Of a stretch of 64,000 bases of DNA, positions 16,840 to 26,942 are shown piece after piece. Below the pieces are notes generated by a model. It was not told where the DNA came from. It saw only the letters and a program-made list of their open reading frames with translations, and did not search any database. The position numbers and the translations under genes are program-made. Origin of the DNA: Taibaiella sp. (lineage in GTDB: Bacteria > Bacteroidota > Bacteroidia > Chitinophagales > Chitinophagaceae); NCBI GenBank assembly GCA_019638495.1, contig JAHBTQ010000008.1, positions 124,001-188,000 on the forward strand, given 5' to 3'. Position 1 is the first letter of the stretch. Every line of letters begins with the position of its first letter.

Positions 16840-18300
16840 ATGTCTGAAAATTCACAGATCAGAGCGTTACAGCCTTCAGCCCTATGGAATCATTTTACTG
16901 ACCTTAATGCAGTACCTCGCCCCTCTAAAAAAGAAGAACGGGTAATTGCGTTCATAAAAGACTTTGGTGAAAGGCTCGGCCTTTCTACAGCAACAGACAG
17001 TGCCGGAAATGTGATCATAAAGAAGCCTGCAAGTCCCGGCATGGAAAACCGCAAAACGGTAGTGCTGCAGAGCCACCTGGACATGGTGCACCAGAAGAAT
17101 AGCGATACAAATTTTGACTTCGACACGCAAGGAATTGAGATGTATGTGGACGGGGACTGGGTACGTGCTAAGGGCACCACCCTTGGCGCCGATAACGGAA
17201 TAGGTGTTGCGGCCATCATGTCATTGTTATCGTCAACAGATATCCCACACCCTCCTATTGAAGCGCTCTTTACAATAGACGAAGAAACGGGTATGACGGG
17301 CGCTTTCGCTTTAAAGGGCGGTTTCCTTGCCGGCGATATTCTGCTAAACCTGGATACAGAAGCCGACAACGAACTTACGATAGGCTGTGCAGGCGGGCTG
17401 GATATTACCGCCACGGGCACATATGCACAACGATCACCAAATGGTAGCGCAGGCCTGCAGATAAGTGTGAAGGGCCTTACCGGTGGCCACTCGGGCGGCG
17501 ATATACACCTGGGCAGGGGTAACGCCAACAAGATTATGAACCGTTTGCTTACTGTTCTAGACCGCGAACTAGTCGTAGAAATTGCCTCAGTAACCGGTGG
17601 CAGTCTGCGGAATGCAATACCAAGAGAATCAGTTGCTAATATAGCTGTAAAAGACGCCGCGAAGGTCACAAAGCGTGTAAGTGAACTGGCTGCAGACATT
17701 ATGGACGAGTACGCCATTACTGACCCTCAGCTATCCATCACCTGCACTACTATTGATGTTCCTTCTGCAGTAGCAAGCCACGAGTTCCAGGAAAAAATGC
17801 TCCGTGCATTGTATGCCTGCCCCAACGGCATCTATAGAATGAGTCCAAGCATAGGGGGGCTGGTTCAGTCATCTAATAACCTGGCAAAAGTCTCTATTCA
17901 GAACGGCAGCTTTAATTTCCAATGCCTCACACGCAGCTCCGTTGACAGTGAAAAATATGACGTGGCTAATGCGATCTCGTCTTCGTTTGAACTGATGAAC
18001 GCTGACGTGACACAAGGCAACGCCTACCCTGGATGGCAGCCTCAGCCGGATTCTGCGATAGTTAGGTTAATGAGCAGTCTATACAAGGAGATGTTTAATG
18101 AAGATGCACACGTAAATGCAGTACATGCCGGCCTGGAGTGTGGAATACTTGGTACAAACTACCCCGGTATGCAGATGATCTCCTTCGGTCCAAACATAAC
18201 CGGCGCCCACTCACCTGACGAACGGGTGCAGATATCGTCTGTTCAGAAGTTTTGGAAATATCTACTCGAGACCCTTAACAGGATTCCAACACGAGCATGA
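16840..18300 (+). CDS. pepD: Aminoacyl-histidine dipeptidase (M20, PepD-like)
   Basis: Cytoplasmic zinc dipeptidase of 486 residues, matching the usual PepD length. Metal and catalytic residues are visible: LQSHLDMVHQ (His79, Asp81), GTTLGADNGIG (Asp118), the catalytic/ligand Glu pair in TIDEETGMTGA (148-149), LLNLDTE, and a C-terminal HAGLECGI with FGPNITGAHSPDE, all family signatures. PepD hydrolyses Xaa-His and other dipeptides, so it feeds amino-acid recycling. The start ATG (MSENSQIRAL) is preferred to an upstream in-frame TTG. The gene is convergent with the large protease gene and separated from it by a bidirectional terminator. Confidence 0.93.
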   Translation: MSENSQIRALQPSALWNHFTDLNAVPRPSKKEERVIAFIKDFGERLGLSTATDSAGNVIIKKPASPGMENRKTVVLQSHLDMVHQKNSDTNFDFDTQGIEMYVDGDWVRAKGTTLGADNGIGVAAIMSLLSSTDIPHPPIEALFTIDEETGMTGAFALKGGFLAGDILLNLDTEADNELTIGCAGGLDITATGTYAQRSPNGSAGLQISVKGLTGGHSGGDIHLGRGNANKIMNRLLTVLDRELVVEIASVTGGSLRNAIPRESVANIAVKDAAKVTKRVSELAADIMDEYAITDPQLSITCTTIDVPSAVASHEFQEKMLRALYACPNGIYRMSPSIGGLVQSSNNLAKVSIQNGSFNFQCLTRSSVDSEKYDVANAISSSFELMNADVTQGNAYPGWQPQPDSAIVRLMSSLYKEMFNEDAHVNAVHAGLECGILGTNYPGMQMISFGPNITGAHSPDERVQISSVQKFWKYLLETLNRIPTRA

Positions 18301-18330
18301 CCAGCATAAAATTCTACTTTGTCACAAAAC

Positions 18331-18371
18331 AAAAAGGTGAGTGAGCTCTTGACCGGCTCACTCACCTTTTT
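18331..18371. terminator. Bidirectional intrinsic terminator between pepD and the M4 protease gene
   Basis: A perfect 16-bp stem (AAAAAGGTGAGTGAGC, 18331-18346; GCTCACTCACCTTTTT, 18356-18371) has a 9-base loop. The A-tract on the left arm and T-tract on the right arm make it work in both directions, ending pepD from the left and the protease gene from the right. Confidence 0.88.
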
Positions 18372-18389
18372 TACAAAGAACGTAAATGC

Positions 18390-21300
18390 CTACGGCTGAT
18401 AGCTTAGCGTCACCATTCGTGTTGTTCCATCTGAACCAGTAAAACGACACACATAAGTACCCGGTGCCATTATTGCTGGTAGTTGTATTGCAGTTACTCC
18501 CTCAGTCAATTCGCTGTTGGTAATAAGCTTGCCGTCAACAGTAAATATTGCAAACACACCGTCTACCGGAGCGCTTACCGACAACGAACCATGTGACGGG
18601 TTCGGGAAAATACTAAATAGAACGGTTTCTACCTCGCCGCCAATTGTTGGTCTGGCCGAAGCACCTGTTACGGTTATAGACTTTGTGTTTAAGCATCCGG
18701 CGGCTGTGTAGGAAATGATCGCCGAACCCGGTGCAATTCCGGCAACAACGCCATAACCACTGATAGTAGCGGTTGCAATAGAGCTGGAACCCCATGATCC
18801 GCCGGTTGGCGAGCCGGTCATTGTTGCCGTCGAGCCAACTATCACTTCATCAGCACCAGTTATCACCGGAACAGGCTTAATAAGGATCGATTTGCTCTTT
18901 GAGCAGCCGGCGCTTGTAGCATAAATGATGTTTACATAGGTATTTGTCCCTCCCATCAGCATGCCTGTAACCACACCGGTTGACGAACCTACAACCGCCA
19001 CCGAACTGTTAGAGCTTGACCAGGTGCCTCCACCAAATGAATTAGTGAATGTTACCGCTCCTGCTTCACCGGAACATGTGAATGTTGCACCAGTTATATT
19101 TGGTAAAGCGGCATTATTTGTGATCGATTTGGTAGCATAGCATCCCGCACTCGCCTTATAAGTAATGATGGCAGTACCCAAAGTGCCTCCACCAGTTGCG
19201 AGACCTGTATAAGTAGCAACGCTTACTTTGGTAGTTGCATTGCTGCTCCAGGTACCTCCTGTCGTGGCGTCGGTAAGAGTCATAGTTCCCGTCGAGCAGA
19301 TTACATCATCTCCAACTATGTCTGCAACTGCTGCGTTAACGGTCACAACTGCAACCCTGGCGCATCCTGCAGCATTAAAATAGGAAATACTTGCTACCCC
19401 CATAGAGACACCAGACACCGTTGCGGCAGTAGCAGTACTTGAAGAAATAAGGGCAGTACCAGGTGCCGACGACGCCCACGATACACCGGCTGAACCGGAA
19501 AATGTGATTGAGTTACCCACGCAAACAACTCCGGTAGCAGGCGACACAGCAGGGACAGCTGTCACCGTAACCGGCTTCAGCACATAACAACCTGTGGAAA
19601 GTGTGTACTTAATATAGGTACCACCACCTGTACGACCAGTAGCAATACCCGTAGTCGCATTAATAGAACCAACAGCTGGCGATGTGCTGCTCCATGCACC
19701 GCCTGATGGCGTACTGGTGAACAGCTGATCTGCTCCCACACATACTGTACTACTTCCCGCTATCGACGAAGGTGTTTCGTTTATCGTCATTGCCTTTGTC
19801 ACAAAACAGCCGGTAGCAGTTGCTGTAAATGTAATATTGATCGTGCCTGCAGCCACGCCGGAAACCATACCTGAGGCGCTCACTGTCGCAATAGAAGTGT
19901 CACTCGTAGCCCAGGTAACCGCACCGCTTGTAGTGCTACTCAATGATGTGTTACCACCTGCACAAATTGCCGACACCCCGCTGATAGCTGCAGGATTATT
20001 GTAAACATAGATTGACTTCACAGCAAAACAACCGCTTGCTATAGTGTACGTAATAAAGGCGCTGCCCGCGTTCACACCACTTACAGTGCCGGACGCATCC
20101 ACACTGGCGACGGACGAGTTACTTGATGTCCATGCACCACCTGCTGAACTGTGCATAAAGACGGTAGTGTAACCTTTGCAGACACTTGCAGCACCCGAAA
20201 TGGTAGCAGGCACACCCACAGTCACCTCAGCAGTGGTGTAGCAGGTAGCTCCGGTTCTATAAGTGATGGTAGCATTGCCGGTAGCTGCTCCGGTTAAGAC
20301 TCCGGTTGCAGATCCTATTGAAGCAACTGAAATATTGCTGCTACTCCAGGTACCCGTTCCGCTTCCTGTCAGCGTTGTAGAGCCGCCCACACAAATGCCC
20401 AATGTACCACTAATAGCCCCCGGAGTCGCATCAACTGTTACTGATGTTGTCTGCACGCAACCGCCGCTGTGGTTGTAACTTATTGTAGCAACACCTGGCG
20501 CCACCCCACTGATTGTGGCTGAATAGCCCGCGGTAGCGATCACCGATGCAATTCCGGTAGCAGAAGAACTCCACGTGCCCCCTGTAGTAGCACAACTCAG
20601 AGTAGTTGTAGAACCCGCACAAACGGAAAGCACCCCGGTAATAGCCGCAGGCATTGCACCCACCGTAATAACCTTTGCTGCAGCGCAACCTGAGCCCAAG
20701 GTATAGTATATTGTAACGGTGCCTGCTCCTACCGCGGTAACCAATCCACTTGCATCTACGGTAGCGCGTGCTGTATTGCTACTGCTCCAAACGCCGCCGG
20801 CGGTAGAACAGGCAAGTGAAAGTGTTGCCCCTTCACAAACGACTCCGCTTCCGCTAATTGCCGCGGGAACAGGGCTCACTGTTGCCGTAGTAGTAGTATA
20901 GCAATACGCATAAGTGTAGGTCAATATTGTCGTTCCCGCGGAAACGCCGGTCATCACACCAGTAGTACCATTTATCGTGGCTATAGTGGTGCTGTCTGAG
21001 CTCCACCAACCACCAGGGTATCCAGGCACATACACAGTAGACGTTCCACCCTCGCAAGCGGTGAGAGTACCGGCAACTGATAATGAAATATTAGCAACAT
21101 ATATACCGGCAGTGACATAGCAACCCGGGCTTGTTGTATAGGTTACAGTAGTGGGCCCCACATGCACACCTGTCACCACGCCGGTTACCGAATCTACGGT
21201 AGCAATGTATGGCGATGCCATGCTCCATGTGCCACCGGACGAAGGATGCGTTAAAGCAGTTGTGGTACCGATACAAACATTCGTAGTACCAACGATTGGT

Positions 21301-24300
21301 GGCAGGCCAACGGTAACTTGCATAATTGCTGTGCAGCCTCCCGCCAGGGAATACGTGATATTGCTGGTACCATTGCTCACACCGGTCACCACGCCACTAG
21401 CACTTCCAACAGTAGCTACGGAGGTCGACCCGCTTGTCCACGTGCCACCACCTACACTAGCAGAAAGAGTAATATTATACCCGATACAAACTGCCGTAGG
21501 ACCGGAAAGCACCACACATGGCGCCACCGTAACCACCGTCACAACTTTTGTTGAAACGGCCGACCCGCAAGAATTTGAAACCGTGTAGGATATCGTTGTG
21601 GTGCCTTCGGTCAGGCCAGCCACTATCCCACCGCTGTTTACAGTTGCAACAGCAGGTGTAGACGACGACCATGTTCCTGACGGAGCTGAACTTGTAAGGG
21701 TAATAGCCGAATCAATTTCTACCGTATCACGACCACTTATGCTACCCGCATTCGGCAGCGGATTTACAGTAATAGCTTTTGTCGCGCTGACGGCACCACA
21801 TCCGTTTGTAACTGTGTACGAGATGGTAACGTTCCCGCCTGCAACGCCGGACACAACACCCGATGTGCCAACTGTGGCAACAGAAGCGTTGCTACTACTC
21901 CAGCTACCACCGGAGACACTATTCGATAGTGAACGGGTACTACCCGCACAAACAGTTGAACCACCGGTAATCGCTCCCGCATTCGGAGCCGGATTAACTG
22001 TGAGCGATTGTGTAGCTACAGCACTTCCACAACCATTGTTAACTACGTAAGAAATGGTTGCCGTACCAGCAGTGACGCCCAACACAACTCCGCTAGTGGC
22101 GACAGTTGCAACCGCTGTTGCGCTGCTGCTCCATGTTCCCCCGGTCACCGTGTTTGACAGTGTCAGCGTGCTGCCGGCGCATAATGCAGAGCCGCCGGTA
22201 ATGACACCCGGATCCAGCACTGAACTTACTGTTATCAACTTAGAAGCTACATCTGTACCACACGTTGTAGTAACAGTGTAGAATATGTTTGCCGTACCTG
22301 ACGAGGCACCGGTAACGATACCCGTAGAGCCAACAGTGGCAACACCGGTTGCGCTGCTACTCCATGTACCGCCGGATGCAGCATTAGACAGTGTGATCGT
22401 TCCACCGACACACACAGTAGTGCCACCGGTGATGGTACCCGCATTGGGAAGCGCGTTTACGGTAAGTAATTTTGTAGCGGTCGCCGTTCCGCAGGCCGTT
22501 GACACCTGGTAAGAGATCGTTACTGTACCTGCAGCCACGCCCAGCACTGAACCTGTACTGCCTATCGTGGCAATTGCACTGTTACTGGTACTCCAGGTGC
22601 CGCCCGTCACCGCATTACTAAGCGAAACGTGGTCGCCCACGCATAAAGTGGATGCACCGGTAATAGTACCCGGATCAGTAGCAGGGCTCACTGTAATGTT
22701 CGTAGTAGCCTGGATGCTGCCGCAACTGTTGGTAACCGTATAAGATATCGTGGTAGTCCCCATTGCGACACCACTCACTACGCCTGAACTGTTGACAGAA
22801 GCGATAGAAGCGTTTGCACTGGACCAGCTGCCTCCAGACGTACTATTGGCCAAAGTGATGGTTGCCCCCTGGCATACCGTCGTACCTCCGGTTATAGCAT
22901 TGACGGTCGGCAGTGAATTTACTGTCACAGTCTTTGTGGTGAAGCACGTACCGGGTAGAGTATATGTTACTACTGACGTACCACCGGAAATGCCGGTAAC
23001 AACACCGCTGGTAGCATTTACAGTTGCCACCGCTGTGGTGCCGCTGGTCCAGGTGCCGGAAGATATTGAGTTTGTGAGCGTTGTAGTTGAAGATTGACAT
23101 ACTGTAGCAGTACCACCGATTGCTGAGGGCGTTGCAAATACAGTAACGTTTGTTGTAGCTGCAGTAGAGCCGCATGCATTTGTAACCGTATAGCTGATTT
23201 TTGCAGTGCCTGCAGCTCCCCCTGTTACAGTTCCGGATGTTCCCACGGTCGCAACAGATGTATTACTGCTAGACCACGTTCCTCCACTAGTCGCGTTAGT
23301 AAGCGAAACACTTGCCGATTGGCACATGCTTGTGGTACCACTTGTTGCACTAACTGTCGGAAGGGTTGAAACCGTAAGGGTTGAAGAAACGGTACAGCCC
23401 CCACCCGTCTGGTAACTAATGAGCACCGTGCCCACACCCACACCTGTAACAACACCAGAAGTACCTACAGTGGCTATAGATGTATTACTGCTGCTCCAGG
23501 TGCCGCCGGTCGATGCATTACTCAGCGTTGTTGTTGACGAAACGCAAACCGTATTCGTGCCGGTAGTGGCAGGTGCCCCGGTTGCTGACCAGTTCGCACC
23601 TACACCCACGGCATACCAGGCCCTTGTCACCTCCGCCACTTCCGCAGAGCAACCACCATACAGTGTTGTTGCCGCAGATATTGATGCAGAGCGCGCGTTT
23701 GAATAAGTCGAAGAACTGGAAAGAAGCAATTCCGTCTGGTAAGCTATGTCCGCTGCCTTTGATATTCCGATCCCGGTCACCGCGTAGCTGTTACTCAGAT
23801 CATTGGTACCCGTTTCGCCATCACTTAGCACATAAAACCAGTGGTTCAGTACACCACTGTTGGTATGTACACCACAATAATCATTTCCCGAAGACGGAGT
23901 AGGACATGCTGTAGTTGTAACATTGACCCAATAAGTGCCCCCATATGTATCAGGCTGGGACTTAGTGTTCGGCGTATTCATTCTGCGCAGTGGTGTTGCC
24001 GCGATCTCCTCACCTATCTCCCATTTATTCTTTGCCTTGGCATCAGATTCGTGGGGGTCAGCATAATTTTCAATAACAGCCCCCCAGATGTCACTGAACC
24101 CCTCATTCATTGCTCCCGACTCACGGTTATATGCCAGATCAGCAGTGTACTGACACACTGCATGACCTATCTCATGCGCGCAGACGTCCAGGGCAGCAAG
24201 TGGAAGAAAACCACCGGGCAGACCTGAGCCATCACCATATATCATTTCATAGCCATCCCAAAATGCATTGTTATAGTTTGTGCTGTAGTGTACGAAACTA

Positions 24301-25289
24301 TTGATGCCTGCTCCGGCGTCATCATAGCTATCCCTGCCTTGCTCGTTCAGCCAATAGTCATAGACTTGAGTAGCGCCCCAATGCGCGTCGATCGATACAT
24401 CAGAAGGGAATACGGAAGTCGCACTTGATATGAGCGAACCGGAGCTGGTGCTACCGGCCATGTTATACGTTTTGATGCCACCGCCACGAGTAGAATCCCA
24501 CATATAGCGTGTGCCGCCGGATATTGTCGTCTTGAAGGAAACTGTACCACTATATAAGGACGGGCCACTTCCATCGGTATGGTGCAGCAAACTATTCCGG
24601 TAGAGCGCCTTTCCCGTTTCGGCGTCTACATAAATGTTATCGTTGGAAAGCGGTTTCAAAGCATATACAGTATACCGGTATGCCAGGCGAAGCGTACGTG
24701 GTTTGCTTCCCTCAGACTGGTCCTCAACCCATACCAGGTCCCCTTTCGGGAAGTGGGTTGCATTTCCGTTTTTTGTTTGCTCTTTAAGCAGCTTCTCCAT
24801 TCCGGGTTCCTGCCATGCATATAGTTCAGCACCAACCGCTTTTATTGCCAGTTCCCTGCCCGCTTCTTCTTTCAGGGTCGGAGTGCGACCTGACGTAATA
24901 GCAACGGTATGATATGCATTACCGTTTAGAAACGACGCATTTCCCGCACGGTCATAGATTATTGCATACGTTGCGCCTTCCACCTTAAAGTTGTCAATAT
25001 ATTCCTGGTATTTTTCTATGATTGTACCCTGCTTTGTGTTGGTGGTCTTCAGCAGGTCAAATCGCACTCCCTGGTCTTTGCCAAAATGCTGTTCTATGAT
25101 TCCTTTGCCCTGACCAGCGCGGTACTTACCTATCTCCGGGAATGTTATAGAAACTGGCGTGCCGTCTATTTCGTTTCGCTCGATTGAGGAAGGGATATTC
25201 CCACCGCCCGATTTCTGCTGAGAAAGCGCATTTAGAGAAGAGAACGCAAGCACCACAACGGTCGCAGCAACTTTTATCGTTTGATTCAT
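18390..25289 (-). CDS. Giant secreted M4 (thermolysin-like) metalloprotease with about 22 Ig-like repeats and T9SS domain
   Basis: Secreted protein of about 2299 residues. A signal peptide (MNQTIKVAATVVVLAFSSLNALSQ) precedes FTP/PepSY-type propeptide sequence to about residue 235. The M4 catalytic domain (about 240-565) has HEIGH at 372-376 (zinc ligands and catalytic Glu), the third zinc ligand in GAMNEGFSD (Glu396), and HTNSGVLNHWFY with the transition-state His475. Residues about 571-2211 are some 22 tandem Ig-like (Big_2-type) modules of about 75 residues. The last 88 residues are a type A T9SS sorting domain (FSIFPNPSHGSL onward). The ATG at 25287-25289 gives the best signal peptide; one 6 codons earlier is possible. 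Ordinary M4 enzymes are 500-800 residues, so the repeat stalk is exceptional. Likely role: extracellular proteolysis. Confidence 0.93.
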   Translation of the reverse strand: MNQTIKVAATVVVLAFSSLNALSQQKSGGGNIPSSIERNEIDGTPVSITFPEIGKYRAGQGKGIIEQHFGKDQGVRFDLLKTTNTKQGTIIEKYQEYIDNFKVEGATYAIIYDRAGNASFLNGNAYHTVAITSGRTPTLKEEAGRELAIKAVGAELYAWQEPGMEKLLKEQTKNGNATHFPKGDLVWVEDQSEGSKPRTLRLAYRYTVYALKPLSNDNIYVDAETGKALYRNSLLHHTDGSGPSLYSGTVSFKTTISGGTRYMWDSTRGGGIKTYNMAGSTSSGSLISSATSVFPSDVSIDAHWGATQVYDYWLNEQGRDSYDDAGAGINSFVHYSTNYNNAFWDGYEMIYGDGSGLPGGFLPLAALDVCAHEIGHAVCQYTADLAYNRESGAMNEGFSDIWGAVIENYADPHESDAKAKNKWEIGEEIAATPLRRMNTPNTKSQPDTYGGTYWVNVTTTACPTPSSGNDYCGVHTNSGVLNHWFYVLSDGETGTNDLSNSYAVTGIGISKAADIAYQTELLLSSSSTYSNARSASISAATTLYGGCSAEVAEVTRAWYAVGVGANWSATGAPATTGTNTVCVSSTTTLSNASTGGTWSSSNTSIATVGTSGVVTGVGVGTVLISYQTGGGCTVSSTLTVSTLPTVSATSGTTSMCQSASVSLTNATSGGTWSSSNTSVATVGTSGTVTGGAAGTAKISYTVTNACGSTAATTNVTVFATPSAIGGTATVCQSSTTTLTNSISSGTWTSGTTAVATVNATSGVVTGISGGTSVVTYTLPGTCFTTKTVTVNSLPTVNAITGGTTVCQGATITLANSTSGGSWSSANASIASVNSSGVVSGVAMGTTTISYTVTNSCGSIQATTNITVSPATDPGTITGASTLCVGDHVSLSNAVTGGTWSTSNSAIATIGSTGSVLGVAAGTVTISYQVSTACGTATATKLLTVNALPNAGTITGGTTVCVGGTITLSNAASGGTWSSSATGVATVGSTGIVTGASSGTANIFYTVTTTCGTDVASKLITVSSVLDPGVITGGSALCAGSTLTLSNTVTGGTWSSSATAVATVATSGVVLGVTAGTATISYVVNNGCGSAVATQSLTVNPAPNAGAITGGSTVCAGSTRSLSNSVSGGSWSSSNASVATVGTSGVVSGVAGGNVTISYTVTNGCGAVSATKAITVNPLPNAGSISGRDTVEIDSAITLTSSAPSGTWSSSTPAVATVNSGGIVAGLTEGTTTISYTVSNSCGSAVSTKVVTVVTVAPCVVLSGPTAVCIGYNITLSASVGGGTWTSGSTSVATVGSASGVVTGVSNGTSNITYSLAGGCTAIMQVTVGLPPIVGTTNVCIGTTTALTHPSSGGTWSMASPYIATVDSVTGVVTGVHVGPTTVTYTTSPGCYVTAGIYVANISLSVAGTLTACEGGTSTVYVPGYPGGWWSSDSTTIATINGTTGVMTGVSAGTTILTYTYAYCYTTTTATVSPVPAAISGSGVVCEGATLSLACSTAGGVWSSSNTARATVDASGLVTAVGAGTVTIYYTLGSGCAAAKVITVGAMPAAITGVLSVCAGSTTTLSCATTGGTWSSSATGIASVIATAGYSATISGVAPGVATISYNHSGGCVQTTSVTVDATPGAISGTLGICVGGSTTLTGSGTGTWSSSNISVASIGSATGVLTGAATGNATITYRTGATCYTTAEVTVGVPATISGAASVCKGYTTVFMHSSAGGAWTSSNSSVASVDASGTVSGVNAGSAFITYTIASGCFAVKSIYVYNNPAAISGVSAICAGGNTSLSSTTSGAVTWATSDTSIATVSASGMVSGVAAGTINITFTATATGCFVTKAMTINETPSSIAGSSTVCVGADQLFTSTPSGGAWSSTSPAVGSINATTGIATGRTGGGTYIKYTLSTGCYVLKPVTVTAVPAVSPATGVVCVGNSITFSGSAGVSWASSAPGTALISSSTATAATVSGVSMGVASISYFNAAGCARVAVVTVNAAVADIVGDDVICSTGTMTLTDATTGGTWSSNATTKVSVATYTGLATGGGTLGTAIITYKASAGCYATKSITNNAALPNITGATFTCSGEAGAVTFTNSFGGGTWSSSNSSVAVVGSSTGVVTGMLMGGTNTYVNIIYATSAGCSKSKSILIKPVPVITGADEVIVGSTATMTGSPTGGSWGSSSIATATISGYGVVAGIAPGSAIISYTAAGCLNTKSITVTGASARPTIGGEVETVLFSIFPNPSHGSLSVSAPVDGVFAIFTVDGKLITNSELTEGVTAIQLPAIMAPGTYVCRFTGSDGTTRMVTLSYQP
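18657..23579 (-). repeat. Coding tandem array of about 22 Ig-like modules
   Basis: Within the M4 protease gene, units of about 225 bp encode a shared plan: I(T/S)G, then Cys-x-Gly, a Leu-Ser or Leu-Thr strand, GG(T/S)WSSS, (I/V)A(S/T)V, SG-V-(T/S)GV, a G-T-(A/T)-TISY strand, and a second Cys. Most units keep both cysteines, so a disulfide per module is likely. The unit near the middle starting ISGRDTV and the last unit (ITGADEVIVGS) lack the first Cys. Units vary strongly at DNA level, so this is an old expansion rather than a recent slippage. Confidence 0.85.
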
Positions 25290-25491
25290 GTATAAGGAGG
25301 TTAACATAGTAAATACACAACAATCCTAATCGATTGAGTCGGAATTACTAATCAATCTGCAATATTACTCCTTGTAGTCAGTTATTCCGAATTTTCTTTA
25401 TAAACGGTCGTATTAGTTTACTAACGGTTAACAATAAGGTGTTCCGCAATGCCGAAACGGGGTTGTGAGGTTCTTTTTTTAACTTGGCACA

Positions 25492-26214
25492 ATGAAAGCA
25501 ATGCTTTTTGCAGCCGGGTTAGGAACACGCCTTAAGCCCTTCACAAACAATAGCCCGAAGGCGCTTGCTGAAGTGAATGGCAAGAGCCTGTTGGAGCACA
25601 ATGTGCGGTATCTCGCGCATCATGGCATCAAGGATATTGTGATAAATATCCACCACTTTCCGGAACAGGTTGAAGAGGCTGTGGCAAAAAATAATGGCTA
25701 CGGCAGCAATATTTCATTCTCAGATGAGCGGGATGCACTTCTTGAAACAGGTGGCGGTTTGCTTAAGGCGGCGCCGTTTTTTAAGGACGAACCTGCATTT
25801 GTGGTGATGAACGTTGACATTCTTACAAACCTTGAATTGAGTAAGATGATCACGCATCACCAAAAACACAATGGAATAGCAACCCTCGCTGTTATGAAAC
25901 GAAGTTCCTCCAGGGAATTAATATTTAATCACGAAATGAACCTATGTGGATGGCAAAACCTGGCCACAGGTGAAAGGAAAGTGGCCCGTGAGTCACAAAC
26001 TACCGACGGTTTTGCGTTTAGCGGCATCCAGGTACTCACAAACAAGGTCATCGACTTGTGTCCATTTGCCGGTAAGTTCTCCCTGATAGACCTTTACCTC
26101 CACCTGGCTAAGACAAATGATATTAAGGGTTATGACCACACGGGCGACATCCTTATCGACGTGGGTAAGCCAGGAAGCGTGGAGGAAGCTGAAAAACTAT
26201 TTGCCAGGCGCTAA
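25492..26214 (+). CDS. Sugar-1-phosphate nucleotidyltransferase (MurU/RmlA-like)
   Basis: Cytoplasmic enzyme of 240 residues. It starts with the signature MLFAAGLGTRLKPFTNNSPK, which binds the NTP, has the catalytic metal Asp in VVMNVDILTN, and ETGGGLL before it. The length fits NDP-sugar pyrophosphorylases without the left-handed beta-helix domain, such as MurU (N-acetylmuramate-1-phosphate uridylyltransferase, cell-wall recycling) or mannose-1-phosphate guanylyltransferases. The exact sugar cannot be decided. It is divergent from the giant protease gene, and its stop codon overlaps the stop of convergent recO. Confidence 0.85.
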   Translation: MKAMLFAAGLGTRLKPFTNNSPKALAEVNGKSLLEHNVRYLAHHGIKDIVINIHHFPEQVEEAVAKNNGYGSNISFSDERDALLETGGGLLKAAPFFKDEPAFVVMNVDILTNLELSKMITHHQKHNGIATLAVMKRSSSRELIFNHEMNLCGWQNLATGERKVARESQTTDGFAFSGIQVLTNKVIDLCPFAGKFSLIDLYLHLAKTNDIKGYDHTGDILIDVGKPGSVEEAEKLFARR

Positions 26215-26942
26215 TGAAGTATGGTGCGCAGAATGGGCAATGATCGGATATTGCCCATGTGCTCAGAGTGACGCTGCATAAAGGCAATGAACCAATCCGT
26301 CAGCCTTAAGCGCATATCAGCATTCATCGGTACGTTGCCTGAAATAGTGAATCCCTGCGTCTCAAGCAAATCGCTTAGCGCATGTGCGTCTTCCGAGCTC
26401 GTGAATGGTGGCACAGTAGGGGGATGAGCAGAAAAACCGCCTTCCTGAATGTCAAGGTACGGAGTGTCCGGGCCATAACTCCCCTTTAGCCCATATCCCA
26501 ATAGACTGCTACAAACCGAGAGAAAATACAAAGGAGCATTCGCACAACCTATAGCAGGCTCTTCATCCAGCGCGCGAAAAAATGACCTGGCCGCCTCAAA
26601 AAGCTCCGGCATAGTGGCACTCTCTGGAAGGACTCGCAGCAATACCTCCGTGCAAAACATTGCGATTGCGTTCTTCACAACGTCGTCCATCACGGTCTTG
26701 TAAATGTAGGACGCGCTATATTCACGCACGTATTGCAGGTTCTTGTTCGGCTGAGCATAGACCACGAGATCCAGCATCATTCCGGGCTGAAAATAGGCTG
26801 CTTTGTTTCTTGCAGAAGCAGCACGAACGCCCTGCACAATATATGCCTGAGTGCCGGATATGTCTGTAAATACGGTAACGATGAGGCTTGTTTCGCCATA
26901 CTTCACCGCGCGAAGCACTATTCCGTTCGTTTTTCGCAGCAT
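26211..26942 (-). CDS. recO: DNA repair protein RecO
   Basis: Recombination mediator of 243 residues that helps RecR load RecA onto SSB-coated single-stranded DNA. The N-terminal OB fold is clear: KTNGIVLRAVKYGETSLIVTVFT, then GVRAASARNKAAYFQPGMMLDLVVY. The helical C-terminal part has no zinc-binding cysteines, as in many Bacteroidota RecO proteins. It lies immediately before porZ-like gene sequence on the same strand (stop-to-start order porZ gene after recO is reversed on the map, with 0 bp between recO start and the porZ stop), so porZ is transcribed first and recO second. This pairing recurs in Bacteroidota. Confidence 0.9.
   Translation of the reverse strand: MLRKTNGIVLRAVKYGETSLIVTVFTDISGTQAYIVQGVRAASARNKAAYFQPGMMLDLVVYAQPNKNLQYVREYSASYIYKTVMDDVVKNAIAMFCTEVLLRVLPESATMPELFEAARSFFRALDEEPAIGCANAPLYFLSVCSSLLGYGLKGSYGPDTPYLDIQEGGFSAHPPTVPPFTSSEDAHALSDLLETQGFTISGNVPMNADMRLRLTDWFIAFMQRHSEHMGNIRSLPILRTILH

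Noticed and set aside
16890..17717. 275-codon frame antisense to pepD
   Set aside because: pepD has clear metal-binding motifs in its own frame; the antisense frame has none and ends inside pepD.
20263..23706. Series of short plus-strand frames opposite the Ig-like repeat array, and the thought of a CRISPR-like array
   Set aside because: The frames repeat only because the coding repeats do. The unit of about 225 bp with protein-level conservation is not a CRISPR repeat, and no cas genes are present.
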